Assembly (NCBI GenBank): GCA_036936605.1
Contig: JAUPFV010000005.1
Location: 192,508,958 to 192,572,957, forward strand
Source: Limnanthes douglasii subsp. nivea
Taxonomy: Eukaryota; Streptophyta; Magnoliopsida; Brassicales; Limnanthaceae
Reading direction: 5' to 3'
Length of the DNA stretch: 64,000 bases
The position numbers were made by a program, and so were the translations under genes. Within the stretch, counting starts at the first letter, position 1; the number at the start of each line of letters is the position of its first letter. This document shows positions 56,937 to 64,000 of the stretch, piece by piece. The notes below the pieces were generated by a model. The model did not search any database. It was not told the DNA's origin and saw only the letters and a list, made by a program, of their open reading frames with translations.

Positions 56937-59684
56937 TCAGTTTTCAATTTCGTGTTTCATTTGAAGGGCAGCTCTCACAACGTTTCCTCTCGTTATAATT
57001 CCAACCTTAGAAGTGAAAAGTGAGTCAAGGTTACTCGCATTGAATTAAATGTTCAAGATAAGCCCACAGCGAAAATCAAGAATGGAACAAGTCTTACCAG
57101 CTGGCCGGCCGAGTCAACCACAGGAAGCCGACGGTATTTTGTCTCGAGCAATAGTCTAGCAATAGATAAAAACGAAAGATCATTTAGAGTTTTGTTTTTG
57201 CCTGATGAGTAAATATGAAGTCAGGGCTAGAAATAAGGTGATGTTGGGTTTGGGTTTCGGAGAAATCTGATTGAAAGTAAAAAAGAAAACGACAATGCTG
57301 ACGAACCTAGCAGCGTCTTCAAGATTTGTTGTTTCTCGAACAACCAATGGTGCTGGTGTCATTAAATCACCAACAACCTTGCCATTAGTTTTACTGAGTA
57401 ACCTCTGTATTTGGTTGAACGTCTGCAACAATTCATGAACATTAGAAACCATCTGTGCTTGTGTCAAACAGTTTATTGGTACTCCTAAGGACTATTTTGA
57501 GTATGCAAACCTAGATATTATAACATTTCTTCAACAGAGTATTATTATGCCTGGGTTCTGCGAAGTCATTTAACGATTAGTCCGGATTGTGAATGTGCAT
57601 CATGTAGAAAGGTCTCCAAAGGTGTTTAGGAGAATAAAAGCGTTGACAAATATTTGTTTTAAGTGTCTTGGTTCAATATAGTTGAAGCTTATAGACTTGA
57701 TAATATATAATTATTAACATGCTCTCTCTCTCTCTCTCGGGCGCGCCCCCCTAGACTAACGAACTCCAAGTCCGAGAATAGACTAAACAAATCCCCCTTC
57801 AAAGGGGAAAAGGAAGACATTAACTGATAGCTAAGCATCTCTACCATTTAAGAAACTGCTTAAATTGCCTTAAAAAACTGATGTTGCTAATAATACATCG
57901 GACGTTGAAGAAAATATTTAAACTCATAACTGGCTACTTATGATTTTCTTAATTCTGACCAGCAACATAATACTTTTGATGTGCATCATTGTATTAAAGC
58001 TCAGATTTCAACCTATATACTCCCTAACCGTTCATGACTGAAGGGCAACAAAGTAAAATGTATGATAAACCTTCAAGATAGCTACTGAGCATTAACTGCA
58101 AGAATAAATAGCAGAGAGAGATGTGGTCACATACTTTCCAAGTGCTGTCAACTTCAGGAAACATGTTGTTATCAGCTCGTCCGTTCCCTATATACGACAT
58201 TCCACATTTAAAGACGACCGCACAAAAGCTTTCAGCTTGAAATCACGATCATATATTACCCGACTAATCATAACTTTAAAGCTGAGAATGAGTACAGTAC
58301 AATCTACTCTGATTGCGTGGCACTACTTTTTAATCAACCGTAATGCTATATTTTTGCCTTTTAGCTTTCAATCTTAAATAGGAAGTTTCCCGTGCTAGGG
58401 CAGCTATAGAAAGTTTATTAATGCCTCAATTCACGAACTGGCATCCCAATCTATACAGCTATTCTAATTCAGTAAAATGAGAGGCATATAATCACTGTAA
58501 AGGAGCTTAAGAGCTATGTTTCAGACGGAATTATAAACCAACATGCCAAAGATTAAACTAAGCATTCAATGAATTGTGTGTGCTTTTACAATGATTTCTT
58601 TCATTATCCTACAAATGAGTTTATAATCAATAGAGAGACAAAGAGAATAAACAACAGAATGACAAGGTAAGACTTCATACCAGATATGGAGTCCAAAGCT
58701 AACAAGTCGTAATCGGAAACAAGACCAACCTGTAACAGCAAACAAAAACTCTAATCAGATTCAGATGTAGATACCTTCATTCCTCCCAATATTAGAAGTT
58801 GTGTATAAGCCTAACAAACCATCACTATGTTATATATGACAGCTAAGAATATGCGCAAGAAATACATACCAGTTTCCAGTTATCATCAATCACGGGAAAA
58901 CCTGTGATTCTATTCTCCACAAGCAATTCAAGGGCTGTTGAATATTGACATAAAACTTGTGAGGCAAAATAAATTATGACCTCGTCAACATATGATTAAA
59001 TGCAGGGAATACCTTCATCTACTGTGGTCGTAGCTTTTACAACATGCAACTCCTCTTTCTTGGTCATAAAATCGCCAACTGTATACACTCCATTTTTTGG
59101 CTGCAGAAAACATGTAAATGCATTCATTGCTCATAACCTTAATGATACAAACATATAAAATTATATAAACTATAATTCAACTAATCTACAGAGACATAAC
59201 TCTAAAGTAGCTATAATTGCATCATTCGGTTCTTAAAATCAAACTTGGCATCGATTATACAGAACTTAAGTACTTCGACATGGTGATGAAATTTTACTCC
59301 AAACAACAAATCATAAACAGCAGTTAGCAATCAGTCAACTAAAAGTAACCCATTCAAAGCTTAATCAAGCATTAAAGTAAACTACCAATACATGATTGTT
59401 GCTTCATAAACAAAACGAGAAAATCAAACAAAAGATGATGATGATAAAAATGATAAGAGATGTACGGAAGCGGGATTCGCCGTCAAGGTACCGCTTGCGG
59501 CGAGAGTGGAGGATCTACGGATGGTGGAGCGAGAGGTCAAAGCGGCGGAGTAGCAGCTAAAGTGACGGTTGGCGTCGTAGGGGAAGAGGAGGAAAGACGG
59601 AGGTAATTGATGGGAGGAAGCGGAGGAAGTGGCCGCGTGTAGGCGAGTGAGGGCTGGCGGAGTCGCGTGAAGTAGGGATTCCAT
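56937..59684 (-). CDS. Chloroplast CBS-domain pair protein, CBSX1/CBSX2-like (8 exons)
   Basis: Exons (minus strand): 59684-59466, 59100-59013, 58934-58870, 58729-58681, 58187-58135, 57422-57307, 57155-57098, 57005-56937. All introns are GT-AG, phases fit, and the joined frame is 238 residues with no stop. The first 70 residues are Ser/Ala/Leu/Arg-rich with few acids, a chloroplast transit peptide. Two CBS domains follow: the first contains GVYTVGDFMT, GFPVID and SDYDLLALDS; the second GKVVGDLMTPAPLVV, YRRLPVVD and GIITRGNVVRAAL. The length matches the Arabidopsis CBSX1/2 proteins (about 236-238). These bind adenosine ligands and modulate thioredoxins in plastids (known for the family). The gene looks intact and expressed-type. 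The ERF gene is its convergent neighbour. Confidence 0.94.
57723..57755. repeat. (CT)n tract with GC-rich palindrome inside CBSX intron 5
   Basis: CTCTCTCTCTCTCTC is followed directly by GGGCGCGCCCCCC. The GGCGCGCC core is a perfect palindrome in otherwise AT-rich intron DNA. Intron 5 spans 57423-58134. Confidence 0.8.
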
Positions 59685-60150
59685 TTCTCCTCCGGTGTGG
59701 GTTCGGATATGGCAAGAACCGACGGAGATGGAGAAAAGGCGAAGAAAGGAGTGGTCGAGACTTGTCAGACTCCAATTTTAACAGCAAACGGTAACCAAAA
59801 AGAGTTCTGTTTGCTTTTTTCTTTTTTTTTTTTTCCGTCTATTTATTATTATTTACTGATTTTTTGAGCAATCTTAAATTATATTCTAAAGTTAAAATCC
59901 AATTTTAAAATTATTCAAGTTTATTTTCAGTTTACAGTTAATGTAAAACATAGATATTGATTTTTTTATTCAGTCTCAAACAATGAAATAAGATCGTACT
60001 TTTTAGACAAAATTTAGGGCATAAAAATGTGAGGAAAGTCAATTTTAGAACATTTACAAACGTATATGTAATAAGTTGGATTTTTTTTTTAATTATTTGT
60101 TAGCTAACTAATTTGAATGTGTTTTAGTTATACATGTTAATATATTAATA
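59685..60150. other. CBSX promoter and 5' region
   Basis: Upstream (to the right) of the ATG: a GC-moderate leader to about 59775, then a T-rich tract at 59813-59835. No clear TATA box was identified. Confidence 0.4.
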
Positions 60151-61749
60151 GATATTAATTAATGAATAAAATAATAAATAGAAGCCATTTTCTTTCACAC
60201 ATCCATGGAAAAAAATCAAGCATTATTTTAATTGCGAGCCTGCAAACAAGTCCATTGTTTCTACTGTGATCATTCCAGATATGTCCGAAGGATCCAAATT
60301 TTGTTTTCTCACCATCACATAGAGAATAAAGGGAAACACATGCATCTAAGCCATATCTTAACACGACACCCAAATTCGAGTCATTATAAAAATCATCCAA
60401 CAATTCAATAATTGGTTTAGCCCAACCCTTGGAACGTTGGTCCAACGTCCCCGTCGGGTGCACAAAGCTATCCACCTAATATCCAAAAAGCCTATACATT
60501 CCCACATGCGATCTGTCCTTAGCCAAGCCAACAACCACAAATGACGAACTATTTTCCAAACCAACACATTTGGCCTACCTAGGTATATTCTTACCGAGCA
60601 TAGGTTTAACTTGACATCGTACCCTATGGTACCATAAATAATTCAGTGGGATCTAACACCCAAGTTCAACCAGTACAAAATGGATAAGTACAATGATAGT
60701 AGAGACTTGTAGTACCATATCAAGCAATTTAGAAATAAGATGCTCAGTTTTGGAAGAGATGACAGACTTCATTTCCAAGCCTTTTCCATGACTTTTAGAG
60801 GCAACGTTGACTTGGTTCAGTAAATTACCACATGGGAACATATATAAATGTGACATTTTGTGGATATTATTTTGAAACCAATTTATCGGTAACTGATGTG
60901 TTGTGATTTTGTTCAACTGAAGGATATCAAAGCTAAACAAGGTAACTAGGGTTATAAGATAATTAAAAGTGAAAATTAGAGAAGAAGATAACAGAACAAG
61001 ACGATACACAAATATTACTGAATGATTAGAGTGTGATCCCGAGCTCATAGGTTGAAACATTTACATTTTTGTACACAATAAATATATGTCATGTTTTATG
61101 TTAACTGACATTAATATGATAAAACGTGTTACTTGAGCATGCTTATGAATCTCTTATAAACTAAGGTTCAATAAAAGTACAAATATTAGCGCTTACCCGA
61201 GCCTTTTATAATGATGGGGTTCATATAAATTACATGTCAAGCCCTCCAACAACTTAATTTTGACCATATTAAAATCTAGACCTTATTAGTAGCCACTTAG
61301 TCCTTGCGAATGAAATGTTGGATGAGAATAAATAATCCAAGTCGTACAACCTTGCGTGATTTAATTTTATCGATCCCATAAGATGTAAGATCCATCACAA
61401 CCTTGTGGAAACCAGAGGGTGTGGATGAAACTCCCAACCGAAAAGACAGATTTGACGGATAGTTTTGACCACGAGACGTTATTTAATATACTTTTTGAAA
61501 TAGAATTCTATCTACCAATGCACTCATCATTGTTAGATATTTTATAACTGAACGATATGTACCTCAGACAACTTGTCCCGTCATGACGGATGTTGATTGT
61601 TGCTACCATGATGGCGGCATATTATGCCACATATGCTATTTCGATACAACTATTTCTTACAGTGGACCTGATCAAGTTAATTGAGAATGACCTATTTCAT
61701 GAGAAATGGCTTCATGCATTTATGAGTAGGACTTTATGAGCCTTGGGAG
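60151..61749. other. Unassigned stretch with broken minus-strand frames
   Basis: Minus-strand frames at 60155-60567 overlap with a shift (KGWAKPIIELLDDFYNDSNL; ACVSLYSLCDGEKTKFGS), suggesting a frameshifted remnant of a gene or element. Another frame, 60653-61060, is partly hydrophobic. Neither resembles a family I know. Short near-repeat CCTTGGGAGA at 61741 and 61759 borders element F. Confidence 0.35.
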
Positions 61750-61789
61750 ACTGACAACCCTTGGGAGAATGAGCCATCCCTAAAGACTC

Positions 61790-62503
61790 ACCTCAGTTCA
61801 AAAAAGATACACCGGTCTAAGCCTGTTGAAAGTTCTGGATCTGAGTCCTCTAGAAGCTCTTCGAATGAGGCAGAGCTTGAAGAATCTTTATCCTCAAGAA
61901 GTGACGAGGGAAGATCTAGAAAAAAGATCAAGATAACCAAAACATTCAAGAAAGAGGGACAAACATGGTAGGCTCAAAAGGCATCAGGGCAAAGGATCAT
62001 CCTATAGGCATATTGATCAGTTGTTGATAGATCCTTTTGCTTTTCAGTCTGAACCATGTATTTTTGCAACCCCTAATGAAGATATTTTTTTTAGTCACAA
62101 TAAAAACTGGAGGCAGTCACATTTGTCTGCGAAAATACTGTCCGGACACCTTACTAAAAGGTTTGATAGCTCTAAGATGGAGAAATATGATGGAAGTCGA
62201 GATCCGGACAACCATCTGGAGAAATTCAAGAACTTCATTATGAATTTTGATGACGATGATAAGCTTTTGTCTAGAGCCTTCTCCTAAAATCTTACGAGGA
62301 GTGCTCTTAAATAGTATAACAACTTGCCTAAGGGATGTATTAGAAACTTTGATACTTTTTGGGTTGCCTTCCGAAGACAATTTGTTGGGAGTAAAGAACT
62401 AATGGGTAATGGGGATTCCATTATCCACTGTGCATAAGAACCAAACGAATCTTTAAAAAATTACATAAGTCGGTTTGTGAATACAAATAACGGATTAGCA
62501 GAT
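61790..62503 (+). pseudogene. Gag fragment of element F
   Basis: The core reads LSAKILSGHLTKRFDSSKME, then KYDGSRDPDNHLEKFKNFIM (62130-62250), almost the same as element A's gag (KRFDSSKMEKYDGSRDPDNH). It then runs through stops to NTNNGLADC. The N-terminal 61790-62020 part is Ser/Arg/Lys-rich and frameshifted. After codon DC the sequence jumps to integrase. Confidence 0.8.
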
Positions 62504-63192
62504 TGCTGTAGATTTGGAATTCCCCATAAGATTACTACAGACAATCACAGTTTGATAACAAAGACATTGAGGCTTTCTGTGCCTCTAGAGGCATTCAACA
62601 TTGTTTTTACTCTCCTTTCCATCCCCAAGAAAATGGCGAAGTTGAAGTTGCAAACAGAACCATTTTGTATGGACTAAAGAAGAATTTGGAGGGGGCAACG
62701 ACGAAGTGGACAAACTATTTACAAGAAGTATTATTGGCCTACCGAACTACTCGTCGGGTTGCTACACAAGAATCTCTTTTTTCCTTAGTGTATGGGATGG
62801 ATGAAATTACTCCCATAGAGGATACTTTACCATCATACAAGGTCCATAACTATTCCGAATAGGCTAATAAGACAGCAGTTAGGAATCAGTTGGACTTAAT
62901 AGAGGAAAGAAGGGTTAAAGCACATTTGAGAACAACATACTACCAAAGCTTGATGAGGAGCAGATTTTCTTCCAAAGTCAAAAGAAGAGATTTTCAAGCA
63001 GGGGATAAAGTATTAAGAAAAGTATTCTTACATACCAAAGAGAGGCAGTTCGATAAATTGACTCCGAATTGGGAAGGCCCTTATGAGGTCTGTGAAAAGG
63101 TCAAACCTGGGATATATAGGCTTCAAGACAAAGAAGGAAGAGCTTTAAAGCACCCATGTAATGTTGAGCATCTCAGGTTATATCTAGAATAA
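62503..63192 (+). pseudogene. Integrase core and C-terminus of element F
   Basis: Joined directly to gag: CRFGIPHKITTDN carries the second catalytic Asp, but the first Asp region is deleted. A shift follows, then NRTIFCMDGLKKNL-type sequence (62665-62862; TKWTNYLQEVLLAYRTTRRV, YGMDEITPIE) and the C-terminus (62890-63192; DLIEERRVKAHLRTTYYQSL, DKVLRKVFLHTKERQFDKLT, ending LRLYLE). The last block has no stop. Without the first Asp and zinc finger it cannot be a working integrase. Confidence 0.85.
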
Positions 63193-63202
63193 AGTTTTTT
63201 AC

Positions 63203-63308
63203 TGTAAATATTTACTTGCTAAATACCAATGTAAATATTAGGGGCATACTATTTCCTACCTTGGTGGCGCGGGGAGATTTTAATGAGGTGTCTGGCTTTT
63301 TTCAATAA
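63203..63308. other. Conserved non-coding block after pol of element F
   Basis: Begins 10 nt after the integrase TAA. The reverse complement is colinear with 1735-1834 of element A with only a few changes across about 100 bp. See finding on conserved blocks. Confidence 0.65.
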
Positions 63309-63528
63309 AACATGATGGCTTCTTCAAAAGTTTGGTGTGATTTTGTTTCGATTCAATTTAAGTATAAATCACTTATTCAACACCCCAAATCTCTAGTGAT
63401 CTCGAGTAGATCGGGTAAGCTTAGTGATTGATCATAACTATTAAACATATGTGATTGAAGATATTAAATACTCCCAATTCAATACTTTTGGAATTTTAGG
63501 GGCTACTTAAACATTAGCCATGGAAGAT

Positions 63529-64000
63529 TTAAAGCAAAGTATTAAACAAAAGGGAAATTTGATAAATTAAACCCGATCGGACCTGAGCCGAACAATAGCA
63601 TAAAAATGCAACCTTAGGGCTTGTTCCCTCAGATTTTTCTTCACCACCATCTTTTTTTGGGACTTTTGAGTTCAGCATTTGAACTCTCACCCGTTCCTTC
63701 TTTATCATCAGTGGAATCAACTCCACTAGCATAGTTGTGCTTGTCACCATCTGCTAAAGTATGGAGTAGGATGTCATCATACTCCACATAGTTCCATAAG
63801 GGACCAAGGGTTCTCTTAGAAAAGGTCTCATGGAACAGCAGCACCATGTCGGATTTGATCTCATCATCTCCTTTCTCTAAGGAATCCACTATTTCGTTTC
63901 CGTATTCTTCTATGTATGCTTTGATAGCTTGTTCGTGCTGATGTTCCAGGGCCTCTTTCTCCTTAACCTTCTCCGAAACAGTGCTCTCCAACTTGGTATT
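63529..64000 (-). pseudogene. Antisense accessory ORF of element F (runs off window)
   Basis: The minus-strand frame 63641-63991 has the same end as ORF A: KEKEALEHQHEQAIKAYIEE, GNEIVDSLEKGDDEIKSDMV, HETFSKRTLGPLWNYVEYDD and a Ser/Glu-rich tail. A frame change near 63650 gives the last part, KKDGGEEKSEGTSPK, as in A. The N-terminal part lies beyond 64000. Lower truncation than A in the visible part: no stop within 116 codons. Function unknown. Confidence 0.8.

Larger units (their letters stand above)
61750..64000 (+). mobile_element. Tat element F: 5'-truncated gag-integrase deletion derivative, related to A
   Basis: Starts inside gag (homology with element A begins near 61750, A coordinate about 7275) and continues to integrase and the conserved post-pol block. 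The antisense ORF runs off the right window edge. Protease, RT and both RNase H domains are missing: gag is joined to integrase at 62503-62510. No LTR is seen in the window. Orientation is opposite to A. The copy still encodes long open integrase pieces, so it is less decayed than A over that region. Confidence 0.85.

Noticed and set aside
57180..57467. Single-exon minus-strand frame containing the second CBS domain start
   Set aside because: It is exon 6 of the CBSX gene plus intron read-through; splice sites define the real exon.
1..64000. tRNA, rRNA or other structural RNA genes
   Set aside because: No cloverleaf with conserved T-loop and no rRNA sequence was recognised by eye; a tRNA scan would settle it.

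Overview
The window is nuclear DNA of a flowering plant, most likely a eudicot. It is AT-rich, has GT-AG introns and TATA/CT-rich promoters, and is filled with decayed plant transposons. Only two genes look intact and host-derived. One is an AP2/ERF repressor of the DREB A-5 (DEAR/RAP2.10-like) type at 54869-55444 (+). The other is an eight-exon chloroplast CBS-domain protein (CBSX1/2-like) at 56937-59684 (-). They are convergent neighbours, and I recall the same pairing in Arabidopsis (RAP2.10 beside CBSX1).

Layout. 1-7.8 kb: Tat-lineage Ty3/gypsy element A on the minus strand (gag, protease, RT, RNase H, second RNase H, integrase), with a coiled-coil ORF antisense to pol beyond the integrase. 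7.8-12 kb: Tat-like element B (+), lacking integrase, with a duplicated RT block and an antisense ORF. 12-20.1 kb: Tat-like element C (-), whose antisense ORF carries a recognisable spliceosomal intron. 20132-24964: a complete but mutated Ty1/copia element D (+) with two LTRs, PBS, PPT and a 5-bp target duplication (ATATT). 25.8-32.4 kb: a cluster with a Mutator-like (MULE) transposase fused to an OTU-like domain, a small Myb/trihelix-like ORF, tandem repeats and, on the other strand, a plant mobile domain (PMD) gene. Three clusters of a palindromic motif (consensus GTCGCATGYGAC) lie in its non-coding parts. 35.8-37.7 kb: a possible isolated Tat-type extra ORF. 38-39.1 kb: a 553-bp tandem duplication combined with a 53-bp inverted repeat. 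41-43.6 kb: two LINE 3' fragments. 43.6-54.3 kb: AT-rich DNA with little recognisable content. 54.3-59.7 kb: the two host genes. 61.75-64 kb: Tat element F (+), a gag-integrase deletion derivative related to A, with its antisense ORF running off the window end.

How it fits together. The transposon genes form recognisable sets (gag-protease-RT-RNase H-integrase plus an antisense accessory ORF), but all carry stops or frameshifts, so none looks autonomous. The two most unusual signals are the recurrent antisense ORF cassettes of the Tat elements (TATA-like leaders, an intron, a nuclear-localisation-like basic stretch, a coiled coil, and a conserved non-coding block after pol) and the MULE-OTU/Myb-like/PMD cluster with its private palindromic motif. 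All domain names come from reading translations by eye; no database search was possible.
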